Shown here: positions 21,366 through 33,779 of the stretch, in pieces
Numbering within the stretch: the stretch's first letter is position 1
How the letters are laid out: every line of letters begins with the position of its first letter
Origin: Diabrotica undecimpunctata
Lineage: Eukaryota > Arthropoda > Insecta > Coleoptera > Chrysomelidae
Assembly: GCF_040954645.1 (NCBI RefSeq)
Contig: NC_092810.1
Coordinates: 8,664,185 to 8,728,184 of the forward strand
Direction of reading: 5' to 3'
Length of the DNA: 64,000 bases
Notes under the pieces: model-generated
Seen by the model: the letters and a program-made list of their open reading frames with translations, nothing else
The model's database searches: none
What the model was told of the DNA's origin: nothing
Position numbers and translations under genes: made by a program

Positions 21366-22284
21366 ACAAAAAAACCAAATTGTTTGTCAGAAAAATACCA
21401 AAATTTTTTATTCCTACACTTTTATACGTATCTGTCGTCATTTTTGAGATATTATGAAAAAAATGTGGTTTTTTTTTAAATTTGAAAATTTTTTTTTAAT
21501 CGTGACTTTTTTGAAAAATGTCTGTCCTGAAGCAGCCAAACTGATATAGTCTATCAAATTCTTCATAATAAAGTTAATTCTAGGCGGAATACGATTAATT
21601 TAAATTTTGGTGGAAATGACACTTATGAAACCCAATGATTTAAAAGAAAAAACATTAGATGCTCCTCTTATTTGCAAGACAGCTCACTTATTTTACGTGC
21701 AAAAGACTTTTATGAGCGCTCATTTTAAAGCTTATTTTAAGCACTACAAAACCCTTTTTTATTAGAATGCCTAAAATGCATCTGCTCGCCGCTAGATGGC
21801 ACTGGCCACATCGATTAAATTTCAGACAAAATAAAAAACGGCTTTGATCTTTAATATCTAGCTTAATATTGCACTTATAATACTTTATAAAAACTCAAAT
21901 TGTTAATTTTTTTACCTGCTACAATTTTGCTTGTTATAAAATTTTCGATAAAACGTATATTTTTGGAGATATTTGCAAAAAACCGATGAAAAACGTGAAC
22001 AAATTGCGAATTTTCGATTGCCAATTACTTGAAAAGTATTGAATTTTTCGAAAAACTTTATGGATGATTTTTTGCTTAAAATTATATTCTATCGATATCC
22101 GAGGTTATTTTGAAAAAATATTCACCCCCGAAAAGGGGTGGCAGCGGAGGTGGCAGCGGTGGTAACCTCAGGGTGGTTGCGGAGTTCAAATTATTTTCAC
22201 TTTTAAAGTTAAGGGAAGATGAACCTAATTTCAAAATTATATGCAATTCGGTTCACAGTAAAAAAATTCGGAGCAATAATGCTT
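21366..22284. other. No recognised gene
   Basis: AT-rich sequence with long T and A runs. A short GC-rich patch at about 22120-22180 contains ggtggcagcggaggtggcag. It resembles non-coding repetitive DNA, but I recognise no family. Confidence 0.45.
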
Positions 22285-22327
22285 CAATGACTGCACTATC
22301 TGTAATTTTACGGGTCTGATATGTCTC

Positions 22328-23426
22328 TGATGTCTATATTTGTTTTATTGACTACGACAAGGCATTTGATTGTTGTCAGCACCAGAAGATGGTCACCGCA
22401 CTACAAAGAGTAGGATTGGATGAGAAGGACATTCGGATCATCATGAATTTATACTGGAACCAGCGTGCGCAAGTCAAGGTCGAAGACCAGCTGACCGACT
22501 AAGTAAAGATCATGCGAGGAGTAAGGCAAGGATGTGTGCTATCGCCGACTCTTTTCAATATATACTCTGAGGAGATTTTTAATGAAGCCCTCACAAACCT
22601 AGACATGGGAGTCTGAGTGAACGGTGAATACATCAATAATATCCGCTACGCCGATGAGACTGTGTTACTAGCAACCAGCCTAAATGATCTGCAGGCCTTA
22701 CTAGACCGAGTGCGAACTGTGAGCGTAACATACGGACTAAACCTTAATATTAAGAAAACTAAATTCATGGTTGTCAGCCGTACAAATTTAGATCCCGGGG
22801 CACTAATGGCAGGCAGCGAAGAGATCCAGAGAGTCGACAGATTCACTTACCTCGGAACTACCCTCAACGTACAATGGGACTATGCTCAAGAGATTATATC
22901 CAGAATTAAAATGGCACGGTCTACATTTATTAAGTTGACAACCTTGCTGTGCTGCAGTGATCTCAGTTTGGGAACCAAGATGCGGATAGTGAGGTGCTAC
23001 GTTCTTCCAGTGTTACTATATGGAGTTGAAGCCTGGATACTGACGCAAGCCACTGAAAAACGAATCGAAGCCTTCGAGATGTGGATATACAGAAGGATAC
23101 TAAAAAAATCTTATGTGGACCATGTCACCAACGTTGAGGTCCTACAGCGCATGACAAAAGAAAAAGAAGTGCTTAATTTAATTAAACAACGTAAGCTTAA
23201 GTACCTCGGCCACGTGATGTGGAACGAAGAAAAATATCGAATTCTTTAACTCGTTATGCAGGGTAAAGTATTTGGCAGAAGTGGACCGGGACGCCGTCGT
23301 ATCTGGTGGTTGAAAAATCTCCGACAATGGTTTGGAATGACCTCAGCGGAGCTGTTTCGCAGAGCAGTCAACAAAACCATGATCGCCAACATCATCCAGA
23401 CCGGATAAGGCATTGAAGAAGAAGAA
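22328..23426 (+). mobile_element. Family B LINE insertion (copy B1), 10-bp TSD
   Basis: A 1099-bp, 5'-truncated LINE flanked by gatatgtctc (22318-22327 and 23427-23436). The 3' end is a (GAA)n tail. It encodes the C-terminal half of an RT: VYICFIDYDKAFD, RGVRQGCVLSPTLFNIYSEE, RYADETVLLA (catalytic second Asp changed to Glu), LLYGVEAW, FEMWIYRRILK, YLGHVMWNEEKYRIL and GRRRIWWLKNLRQW. Three nonsense codons (about 22501, 22616 and 23248) all correspond to C-to-T changes when compared with the near-identical copy at 47690-49104. It is dead on arrival and later mutated. Confidence 0.9.
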
Positions 23427-24144
23427 GATATGTCTCCCTTTTTGAAGAGAGGTATTAGGATGTTTGATCTTCAGTCTTGAGGTATTCTGTTTTGTTCTAC
23501 TATTTTTTGGATTAGTTTTAACAGTTGTTTGGTCAGATCTGGTCCTTCGTACATTAGTACTTTAGGAGTTCGTTCGGTATTCTGTCCTCTTCTGGTGATT
23601 TTCTATTTTTTATTTTCCTTAATGCTTCCTTTACCTTTTCCTCCTCAATATTTATTTCTTCATTTGACGTCACGTATAGTATTGGTGGTTCATCATCGTC
23701 GCCTTTAGCAAATAGAGATCAAAAGTAGTCTACGCATGCTTCCTTCTGAATGTGTTTCATTTTTATTAGTTCTTTTATCTCTTTTCTTTGTCTTCTGATC
23801 ATTCTTCATATTTGTTTTTCTGTTCTGTTTTTCTGTTGCGTAAAGTCGCTGTTACGAGTCGTGTTTCATCTGTTTTGAGAAAATCTGCCAGTGTTTCCTT
23901 TTTATCTGTCTAACTAAAGTAATCGTTTCATTTCTGATTCGTTTATAGTGGTTGTATGCCTGTTGTGTTCTGTATTGTAAAAAGGCTTTCTTTTTTTCTT
24001 CACATTTTGTCTTCACTTCCTCTTTAAACCATGGTGTTTCCTTTTTTGATATGTTAGTGTTCGTTACTTTCCTCTCTCCAAGTAATTCTGTTGCTGCGTT
24101 AATTATTTTATTTTTGAGTTTTTCCCAGCTCTCCTCGATGTTAT

Positions 24145-25977
24145 ATATAATTTCGGTTTACAACGTTCTTCGACGTCTTCCGATTTCCAATCTCTATCTC
24201 ATTCTATCGTTCCGTAGATCGTCTTCCAGTTCTCTTTCTCTGATTTCTTTATCAACTCCTTCTCTCCAACTTCTTCTAGGCCTTCCTGGTCTTCGCCTAC
24301 CTCTTGGTTGCCATTCAAGAATTTGTCTTGGTATTCTATTCTCCGGCATTATCCTTACGTGTCCGTACCATCTGAGTTGTGTCATTTTGATGTCATCAAC
24401 AATATTATGTGTAACCCCCATGATTTCTCGGACTCTCTCGTTTGTTATTCTGTCGCGTCTGGAGATTCCCGCCGAGCGGCGCCAGAAGTCCATTTCTGTT
24501 GCTCTAAGCATTTTCTCTGATCTGTCTTTTAGGGGCCACACTTCGCATCCATATGTTGTGATACTTTTTATTATGGTGTTGTATATTCTTCTTTTGTTGT
24601 CTTTAGAGATGTTTTTATCCCACAGTACGCTGTTTAGTAAGGCTATGCCTTTCCTTCCCTGTGTATTTCGTTCCTTAATGGCTGCATCTAATTTTCCGTC
24701 TTGAGTGATTTTTACTCCTAGGTATTTGTAGTTATCACATATTTTGATCTCTTGATTTTCCTCTACGAGAAGGTTATGTTGATCTCCTCCGATACTCATG
24801 TACTCAGTTTTTTCCATATTCACTTCCAAACCCCACTCTGTAAACTCTTCTAATAGTTTTCGCATCATGTAACTAAGCTCTTCAGAGTCCTGTGCGATGA
24901 TGACCTGGTCATCTGCAAAGCACAGAGTGTACAAAGTTAAGTCTATTAGTGGTATGCCCATATTCGTACATTTTTTCTTCCATTTGTTGAGTGCTGCTTC
25001 GAGGTATATTTTGAATAATGTTGGGGATATATAGCATCCTTGTCTTAGTCCTTTAGTCACTTTGATGTTATCAGATTTCCTGTTTTAATTCTTGTTGTTT
25101 GTTGGTAGTACAACGTTTTTACTGCTTCAATTAATTCTATATTTATATTTGTTTTCCCCAGTGCCTCCCATAATTTATCAAGCGGGATACTATCATATGC
25201 TTTCCTAAGGTCTACGAACGTCAGATGGACTTCTTGGCCACGAGCAACTTTCTTTTCAATTATCTGAGTAATAGAGAAGACATGGTCTATTGTAGATCGA
25301 CCTGCACGAAAACCATCCTGTTCTTCGGCTTCCATATCTTGGTATTCTTCTTCTATTCGATTTTTTATTATTTTCCCATATATTCTGCTAATACTACTAG
25401 TAACTGCAATTCCTCTATAGTTTTTAGGTTTCGATTTATCTCCCTTTTTATGGATGGTGCTCATATGCGATTCTTTCCATTCCTCAGGTATTTCATGTTT
25501 ATTTATGCATTCCTGGAAAAGTTGTCGTAGTCGTTGAATTAGTATTTTGGGTCCATGTTTAATGAGTTCCGGAGCTACATTTCCGGGGCCAGGTGATTTG
25601 CCATTCTTTAGATGTCTGCATACGGTTTCGACTTCTCTCTCATTTATTCTGATTGGTGACCCTATCAGCCTGACGCCTTGTAAACCATAGTTCTCTATCT
25701 GTTTGAAGGGCTCTCTTGTCTCTGTTAGTAAATCTTTAAAGTATTCTTCCCAAGTTTGCGGTGATATGGACTGGATAATATCTCTTTTTTTGTTGTTTCT
25801 TAAATTTTTTAACAGTTTCCAGCTTTCTGAACTTTGGCTTCCACCAATGTATGTATTTATCATGGTGCACTTTTTTTCCCAGGATTCATTTTTCTTTTGG
25901 CAAATTTTTCTTCTGACCATCGCTTGCATTCTTTTGTATTCGATTCTGTCTTCCACATTTTTTGTGTTGTGATGTAA
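24145..25977 (-). mobile_element. Family A LINE insertion (copy A2), 12-bp TSD
   Basis: 5'-truncated, minus strand, bracketed by cctcgatgttat (24133-24144 and 25978-25989), with a short TATA tail at the left edge. It encodes from the linker (RKICQKKNESWEKKC, INTYIGGSQSSESWK) through RT: GKSPGPGNVAPELIKHGP, TIHKKGDKSKPKNYRGIAV, GFRAGRSTIDHVFSI, LTFVDLRKAYDSIP, GLRQGCYISPTLFKIYLE and CFADDQVIIAQ. The tail has WYGHVRIMPENRIPRQ and RRRPGRPRRSW. One frameshift near 25060-25085 separates the two long frames, which are otherwise open. It lies inside RTE copy C1. Confidence 0.88.
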
Positions 25978-26340
25978 CCTCGATGTTATCGTTTTCTATT
26001 TCATTCTTAGTGATCTTCTCCGATATTCTTTTTCTGTATAAGTATTCCGTATTTAGTCCTACGACTTTGATTCTTGTTTGTATTGGCGCCGCTCTCTTGG
26101 GTGAAAAGTATTTCAGGATGATTCTTATTTTACATAATACATAATACATCTTACGTCGATTATTTTCGATGAATGTATATCGCTGTTGATTATAACATAA
26201 TCTATTGCAGATCTTTGTCCACGGGTGTTATTAAATGTATATTTGTGTTAGTTATTGTGGTCAAAAATGTGTTGATTATTCTTTTACTTTTACAATCGAG
26301 CCATGTTTTGAATATTTCTTCATTTTATTGCAATATATAA

Positions 26341-27267
26341 AATTAGACGCTTCTGTTTGTAAAATTTTTAAATTCATTCTTGTAAAGATTAGAGAGATAA
26401 TTTATTTGTTTAATAACTTTCTTTATAAAGTATTCTTGTATGTGAAAAGTTCATGCCATATACAATAGAATATTATCTTAACAGGTATCAAACATTGACA
26501 AGAAAGAATTGACCGTAAATCAAATTCCTTTAGAGGCTATTTATGAAAAAAGTTCGTATATTCCGCTCATTTTAAATTTTCAAAATCATAGAGATGCATG
26601 TAATTACCCTGAGTCCGTTTCTCACATCCTCTAGTGTAATTTCATGCCGTAACACTTCATAAACCAGCCTTGTTACTTTATTTGCAATAATTTCGAGTTA
26701 ATTAGCATATTTAGGACATTCTTGCCATTACCTTGGCGATACCGAACGTCTTTTTTCAAAGTTTCGGTGATATTTTGTAACTTTTTAATTAATGGTTAAC
26801 AGAATGGTCTTTTAGATAAGCTCTAAGTGGGTTATTAGTCACTAAAATTTTTCCTAACTTGACGGTCTTAGATTTTACCATTACTGAAATTATAAATTGG
26901 GCTATAAATTATGCACATTTTTGAGCTATAATGTCATACTAAAGTTTATGTTTATTCTTTTTACACCAATTATTAAATAATTATAAAAACATAAACATGT
27001 ATGAACAAATACCAATTGAAGACCTTATGGCAACATAATGGTAAGCCATAAAAGAAGAAAGCTGAGATAATAAGGTTTAAACTTTTAAAACAATCTTAAA
27101 AATATTGAGTTAACTTTATAAAACCATAACTCTTGTTATTTACATATATTATTTTACAGAACAAACCAATGTTTATAAAAAATTAAGTTTATTTAAAAAA
27201 AAAATGTGGCTTAACATATTTCTTTATTTAACAAATCGTAACACTATATTGGAAAAAAATTATAAAA
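26341..27267. other. No recognised gene; one coding-like stretch
   Basis: AT-rich spacer between the RTE copy C1 and the DUF7869-like remnant. The minus strand around 26690-26590 reads EIIANKVTRLVYEVLRHE then ITLEDVRNGLRVI, which looks protein-like. A stop lies just upstream and I cannot place it in a family. Confidence 0.4.
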
Positions 27268-27359
27268 TTATATATCTACAATTTGCACATCTTCATTACC
27301 ATTGTCAGTAGCTTCTTTCAGCTGATTATAAAAGTATGATAGACTGGCGGAATATAAGG

Positions 27360-30300
27360 TATAGTATTTTTCATATAAAAATGCGTGCACGTCATTTAAG
27401 ATTTACGACGTCAGAACCCCACAGCGTTGCCAAAACATCAGAATAGTTAGTAAGTGAGGAATTTTTAAAATGTCAAGTATTTGTCAAAATATTATATTAA
27501 CGGTAAATACACTTAGTTCTAAGATTACTGCAACTCACCTACATAAAAATACCATTTTAATACAAACTTATATACTCTAAATTTTAAACTTACCACTTTT
27601 AGAGCATTAATAATAAAAAAGTCCCGCCATTATTTCTTGTTTAAAATATTCTATCTTATATGAAAGCCTATCAGTTTTCTACAGACTATTTCGTTGTTTT
27701 GGCATAGCACAATCACAATACACAACAATAATTAGTTTTTAACGCTATTAATCTAAATTTAATATGTATTTATAAATACAATTTATTAATATATAATATA
27801 TTATGATCAAATTGTGTAAGAAATCAAAACATAAACAAAATTCTTACTCTAAAAAAGCGGCAACAGTTTAAACAATTTTACCACACGCTGAACTGTCAAA
27901 AAATTTGAAGTATTCCCATACCAGTTGCGTACAATTATCTAATATATTTAATTAAGATTATTATTTTTTTGAATATTAGACTTAGAAAGTTATTTAATAA
28001 AATTTATATATATATATATTTAGGGATTCTACAGTATTCACTGCCTTCCCTCGCTCAACCGTTTCCATCTCTCTCTGTTGTTCCATTCTCCATCGTTTAG
28101 TCCTCTCTTACTCATGGCGTCGTCTACTTCGTTCCTCCAGGATTTTCGGGGTCGTCCCCTTTTCCTCCTTCCTATGGGGCTCCATTCGGTTATTCTTTTT
28201 ATCCATCTGCTTTCGCTAGCTCTTCTTACATGTCCATACCACTTTAGTCTTTTTTGTTCTATATATGTTAGTATGTCTGTTTCTATTGATGTTCTTTGCT
28301 TTATTTCGTCATTACTTCTCCTATCCATTCTTGTTACTCTGCAGCATCTTCGCAGGCATTCCATCTCTGTTGCTATTATCTTACTGCTGTTTTTCTTGTT
28401 TATGATCCAATTTTCGGCCCCATATGTCATAATACTTCGCACTAATGTTTTATTAATCTGCGTTTTTGTCTTCATATTTAGGTGTCTATCCCACCATACT
28501 GAGTTAAGTTGTCGGATTGCTGTTCTTGTTTGTCCTAATCTTTGTGTAATTTCTTCCTCTGTTGTTGCCTTTTTCCCATTATAAACCCCAGGTATTTGAA
28601 TTTATCCTTTCCTTTGATTGTTACGTTGTCATCAATCTGTAGATCTTCTATGTCTTCTTCACTTGTAGATAGGTACTCTGTTTTCGCGAGGTTAATATCT
28701 AGGCCAGCCTTGGTATATTCTTCTTGTAGTTTCTTCATCATGTAGCTGAGGTCGTCTTGGTCTTGTGCAATCACTACTTGATCGTCTGCAAAACTTAACG
28801 TATATAGGTATTCGTTCCGTACCGGTACTCCCATGCCTTCGTATTTTCTTTTCCATGTAGTCAAGGCTTTCTCTAAGTATATTTTGAATAGGGTTGGAGA
28901 TGTGGAACAACCCTGCAGGAGCCCTTTTGTTGTGGTGAAGTCTCCTATGATTCTTGTTCCCATTTTAATTGACACTTTATTTTCTTTATACAGAGCTTTT
29001 GTAGCTTCTATGAGTTCCGTCTGTATTTCTAATTTGTACATTGCCTCCCATAGTTCTGACCTTGGTACAGAGTCATACGCCTTTCTCAGATCCACAAATG
29101 CCAAGTGTATATCTCTATTTTTTGCTTTTTTCTTTTCCAACAGTTGTTCCAGTGTGTATATGTGGTCTATGCATGATCTTCCTGCCGTGAAGCCTGCCTG
29201 ATCCTCCCCGATTTTGCCTTTTATCGCTTGCTCTATCTTTTCTCGCAGTATCTTCCCATATAATCTTCCTATTGATGATATTACGCTTATTCCTCTGTAG
29301 TTTTCGCATCGGTTTCTATCTCCTTTCTTAAATATAGATGTCATATATGCCGCCGTCCATTCCTTTGGGAGCTGTTCTCCATTTATGGCTTTCTGAAATA
29401 TCCATTGTATCATCCGGTGTAATTTTTTTGATCCGTATTTTATAAGCTCAGGTGAGATGCCTCCAGGTCCCGGTGCTTTCTTATTTTTGATTGCTTTTAT
29501 GGCCGTTCTCATTTCCCTATCTGTTATTTCTATTTCTTGTTGTGGGAATCTGCTTCGTCTTCGCCTGTTTTCTTTTTCAATGAATTGTGGTCTTTGTTCT
29601 GTTAATAGTTCCTTGTAGTAGTCCTTCCATTCTTTGTCCTGTATATTTCCCAATTTAGTTTTTTCTTTTGAGTTTTGTTTCAATCCTCTCAGTACTTTCC
29701 ATGACTCCGAAGTTCTTGTACCTCCTATATATGTTTCAATATTTAAGCAGATTCTTTTCCATTCTTCATTCTTTTGCTGTGTTATTTGTTTTTTCACTTC
29801 TCTATCTTTTTCTCTATATTCTTTTTAAACTTCATCGTTGTTTGTAGTCAGCCATTTTCTGTATAGTTGCTTTTTTTCTTCAATTATTCTTTTTGTTGGT
29901 TTATTTATTTCATTATAGTGCTGTTTATTTGTTATATGTTCTTTTTCCCCAAGGGCTTCGAATGCTGCTTGCTTTATACTCGCCTTTATATGCTCGTATA
30001 TTTCTTCGATGTTGCCGTATCTAAATTCTATTAATTTTTGGTCTAGACGTTGTTGGTATAGTTCTCTTATTGATTGTTCTTGGAGTAGTTCTATATTGTA
30101 TTGTTTTACTCTTATAGTGTTCAACGGTTCTTCGGTGGAGGGGGTCTTGTTATGTTTCCAATTAATGCCCATTTTTGCTGTCAGTAGTCTATGGTCCGTT
30201 CCACATTCTGCTCCTCTTTTGACTCGCACATCTTTGATCTTTATTGTGGTATCTTGTTTGATTATTATGTAGTCTATTATCGATTTCAGCTTTCGTGTTT

Positions 30301-30585
30301 CTTGCGTCTTGCGTTTAATTAAAATTTATATTATTAATAATAATGTTTTTGGTTATTTAATCAATATAATTCTGAAATTCCCAATATAATGATGATTACA
30401 TTTTTCTGATTATTGAACCATGTTGACGCCTATGAAAGATCAAACAGTTCCGTATGGGTTTCGTATTATTAGCTGTGTTAGGAAAATTTGAACTCTAAGG
30501 TTGACATTCTGGAAATTTTAAATATAAGTGACGTCAATTTATATAAATTGTGACGTGCATGCATTTTTGTATGAAAAATACTATA
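27360..30585. mobile_element. Non-autonomous TIR element carrying a LINE insertion
   Basis: Terminal inverted repeats of about 55 bp (27360-27413 and 30529-30585) share tatagtatttttcata, a-aaaatgc-tgcacgtca and gacgtca. A candidate 5-bp duplication ataag flanks the element (27354-27358 and 30586-30590), leaving one unexplained base on the left. Without the LINE insert the element is about 0.9 kb and non-coding. It sits in the 3' part of the DUF7869-like gene copy 2. Superfamily unassigned. Confidence 0.72.
28010..30320 (-). mobile_element. Family A LINE insertion (copy A3), 11-bp TSD
   Basis: 5'-truncated LINE flanked by aaaatttatat (27999-28009 and 30321-30331), with a short (TA)n tail at the left. 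It encodes the endonuclease end (KSIIDYIIIKQD, RGAECGTDHRLLTAK) and RT motifs KAPGPGGISPELIKYG, SIFKKGDRNRCENYRGISV, GFTAGRSCIDH, LAFVDLRKAYDSVP, GLLQGCSTSPTLFKIYLE and SFADDQVVIAQDQDDLSYM. The C-terminal part has GAENWIINKK, KWYGHVRRASESRW and RKRGRPRKSW. One stop at 29825-29827 and a frameshift near 28575 at a short homopolymer inactivate it. The 50234 fragment is a close relative. Confidence 0.88.
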
Positions 30586-31390
30586 ATAAGCTTTTTATAT
30601 ATTTTATTTTATTTTTGTAATTTTCAGAGGCTTTTTGTATTTTCTTTTTTAATGTTTGACAACTCTATTGTTACAGATCTGTCTTTGCTTACGACATTAA
30701 CTTCTTGATATTCTCCATTGACACTATGTTTGACAAAAAATGATACAACACTTTGTGATTTAAATCGAAAGCTGTATGTTCCAGCAAAACCTAAGCTTTG
30801 CTTGTCAGGTGAACGTCAGTTTTTATTAATATTATTTAAAAGAGGTTGAAAACTGTAAAAATCATTCTGTGCCATCTGCGCAACAACAAAAGGCTTTTTT
30901 TTATTTGCTTTCATAATAATATTTGCCCAACCTTCTGGCGAATAAATAACTGGTACATGGTTTCTCTCGCGTTTCTCAATTTGAGCAAAATCCCGGTCTG
31001 ATGGCATAATAGAATGACCACTAACCAAAAAATGATGTGTTATTTGCTCAATTTTTTTTCCTTGACTAACTGCAACCAAAAAGCCATTAATTGCCAGTTC
31101 TTGTTCTGACCTGGATAGTTATCGGTAAAAACAACGAGCTCTTCATAACATGCCTGACTTATTCTCTAAAAATTTCATCACAACAGAATTAACCTCATCC
31201 GCTCCTCGCTTAGCTTGGTCTTCAGTCCATAAGTACATGTATATATTCTCATTGGTTCAGTCGTGAATACCTAAGTTATAAAGCCAACTTTTTTTACAGT
31301 AAAATGCAGGACCAGTGGTTAATTTTGACAGAGTCATACTAATCTCAAACGAGATTACTAATTTTAGTTTGTTTGTATTGTAATACATTC

Positions 31391-33303
31391 GTTTTTTTCA
31401 GATTTTAGCAGAGTTTGCACATATATTGTTAAGATTGTTTATTTTGACTTTAATCTTAGTTTATTGAGCCAATAAAAAAATATAACTTATTTGTTATCAA
31501 AAGTAAAATAAACTCCTTATATTACCTGTGTTCGATGGATTCAAAGATTTTCTAGTTGTCTTTTATCGGGATAGAGAAGAAGGATAAGAATAAAAAGTAT
31601 ATTATATCACAAAAATTTACGTTTCTTTAATTTATATAAACGAATAAAACAATTATCAAATTCTGTCGTTACCTTATCAATCAACATACAAGAAAATAAA
31701 TCAAATTTTTATAATAATAAGATTTTAAATCTACATACATTTATATTAAGTGAAAACCAATTTTTTCTTAAATTTTTCTTTACTTGAAACAAGAAACAAC
31801 AAAACTTTAAACTTTTGATTAGCCTAACAAAACCTCAGTTCTTAAATTTGAATTCTAATGACCATGATGTCAAACCGATCCTTCACAGATATAAAATTCA
31901 ATTGTACAAAACACTTACAGCTTATTTTCTTATTGAGTTGTATGTTGGAACATACCCAGAAAAATCCAGTCTCCTCAACGATGTGATCTCTCCTTTTTGG
32001 CACCTAGGCTCCTTCCTAACGTCTCTGCAAACCTGCTGCACTAACCAAAAACACCTGATGCACTTCTCCAAAAACTCAACTACTTATTAATGACACGAGG
32101 ACCTCCTTTTGTCAAATTGATGCCGTAAAACTACTTTCAAAAATCTTCACAAAATGCCAACGGTAGATACAAGAACCTTTTTCAATCTACTTGCTATCTC
32201 CTTCTGCAAAAATTATTCAATTCTTTTCACAATGCCAGTATCCAACTCACGAACCACACCCTATCTTGAGACAAACGACTGTTTCCTTCGATGACCAAAT
32301 TATAACTGACTTCTCCGGTTCTCATGATCGGCTCACAAATTCCCATTTAAAAATGACCGTCCAATCAAAAGCTCAAATTGTGTTTACCATGATTTTGGAA
32401 AAGCCTAATTTCGGTTTCAGAGAAAAACTAAATAGCTTACTTTAAAATTGGTTTTGTCAATACACAATTTATACATATTTCAAAAGATTAGAATATGGTC
32501 ATTTAATACTCGATTATACAAACAATGAAAAGATTAACTTACAGGTAAAATGTCTTCTAATTCTAAACAAAGGTTTTTTGATAATTTTGTTTAAAACAGA
32601 AAAAGATCGTTTGCCAAACAAATTTCTATTCTTATCTACACTAAATCTTATTTTAAATTACTATATACGATTTGTTTATATTGATGTCTTAAAATTTTAT
32701 TTCGATGGATTTTTTTATTTATTTTTCTTTGGTTGGGAAAGAAGAAACATATTAATATATATAAAATATTTAATGTGTATTCATTAAATAGATACCAAAA
32801 ATTATAAATGATCTAATATTACACATACCACATTATATTTCCACTTCCATCTGGAAAACGTATTCGTTTGAATAGAATTGCCAAATAATGTGTGCGAATT
32901 TAGGCCAAAAAATATTATCGTACAAGCCATTGTCAGAGCGAACGTTGATAAGTTTTTAAAATGGTACAAAAAACTCGAGCATTGAATATTCAGTTTTTAT
33001 GCTATTTTGTGTTTGCTCTAGACAACTAATTCTGGTACAGGCAAACGCGGATTGTTCTAGTAAAATTCACTAAAGGCAAACTAACGGAAGTTCATACGGC
33101 TGTGAACACCAGCTGTGCCACAATCGTTGTGTTAACGCTAGCTTTAAAGAGTGGTTTAAAATATTAAATTACAGTAACCTTCATTGGAGTGGAAATTAAT
33201 TTAAGCTTTTGACATTTTGGCGCAGCCAATAAAAAAACTAATTTTGAAATGTTGATTTATTAAGTTTAATTATCAATGTTAGTTGATAATAATATATATT
33301 ATT
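31391..33303. other. No recognised gene
   Basis: About 1.9 kb of AT-rich sequence. Open frames of 80-90 codons at 31815-32090 and 32191-32445 (plus) have no recognisable motif or composition bias and are probably chance. The missing N-terminal third of DUF7869-like copy 2 was sought here and not found. Confidence 0.5.
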
Positions 33304-33313
33304 TAATATAACA

Positions 33314-33725
<412 letters not shown>

Positions 33726-33779
33726 ACACATGCTTGCAACGACCAATTATTTATATGATACAATATGTAGGTTATAAGG

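Larger units (their letters stand above)
22285..26340 (-). pseudogene. RTE-like LINE (copy C1) with two nested LINE insertions
   Basis: Decayed RTE-type endonuclease-RT read on the minus strand. About 26340-25990 gives the endonuclease end (NTRGQRSAIDYVIINSD, about 26215-26165). About 24132-23437 gives the linker (SWEKLKNKIINAATELLGER, ETPWFKEEVKTKCEEKKKAF), then NRKSPEEDRIPNELLK and LIPLFKKGD. About 22317-22285 gives the next residues, SDP then NYR. Stops and frameshifts are frequent. Family A copy A2 (24145-25977) and family B copy B1 (22328-23426) interrupt it. Taking out each insert rejoins the LINE sequence. Confidence 0.75.
27268..31390 (-). pseudogene. DUF7869-like gene remnant (copy 2), split by nested insertions
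   Basis: Minus-strand remnant related to the intact gene at 51957-53657. About 31350-30830 gives WLYNLGIH, YMYLWTEDQAKRGADEVNS, ELVVFTDNYPGQNKN and HHFLVSGHSIMPSDRDFAQI followed by EKRER. About 30780-30600 gives GFAGTYSFRFKSQSVVSF and a Lys-rich stretch. The C-terminus at 27350-27268 reads IPPVYHTF, then FYNQLKEATDNGNEDVQIVD and a stop. The gene is interrupted at 27360-30585 by a TIR element that carries a LINE. Stops and frame changes near 31270 and 31140 break the remaining frame, and the N-terminal third was not found. Confidence 0.72.

Noticed and set aside
23952..24704. 250-codon plus-strand open frame
   Set aside because: Antisense shadow of the RTE-like and family A coding regions on the minus strand. 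Its Leu/Ser-rich composition is typical of such shadows.
28078..28584. 168-codon plus-strand open frame with hydrophobic stretches resembling a membrane protein
   Set aside because: Antisense of the family A RT C-terminus. The apparent membrane segments come from the complement of Lys/Asn/Arg codons.
31815..32445. Two 84-91-codon frames (31815-32090, 32191-32445) as possible host exons
   Set aside because: No motif, no splice context I could defend, and ordinary AT-rich composition.
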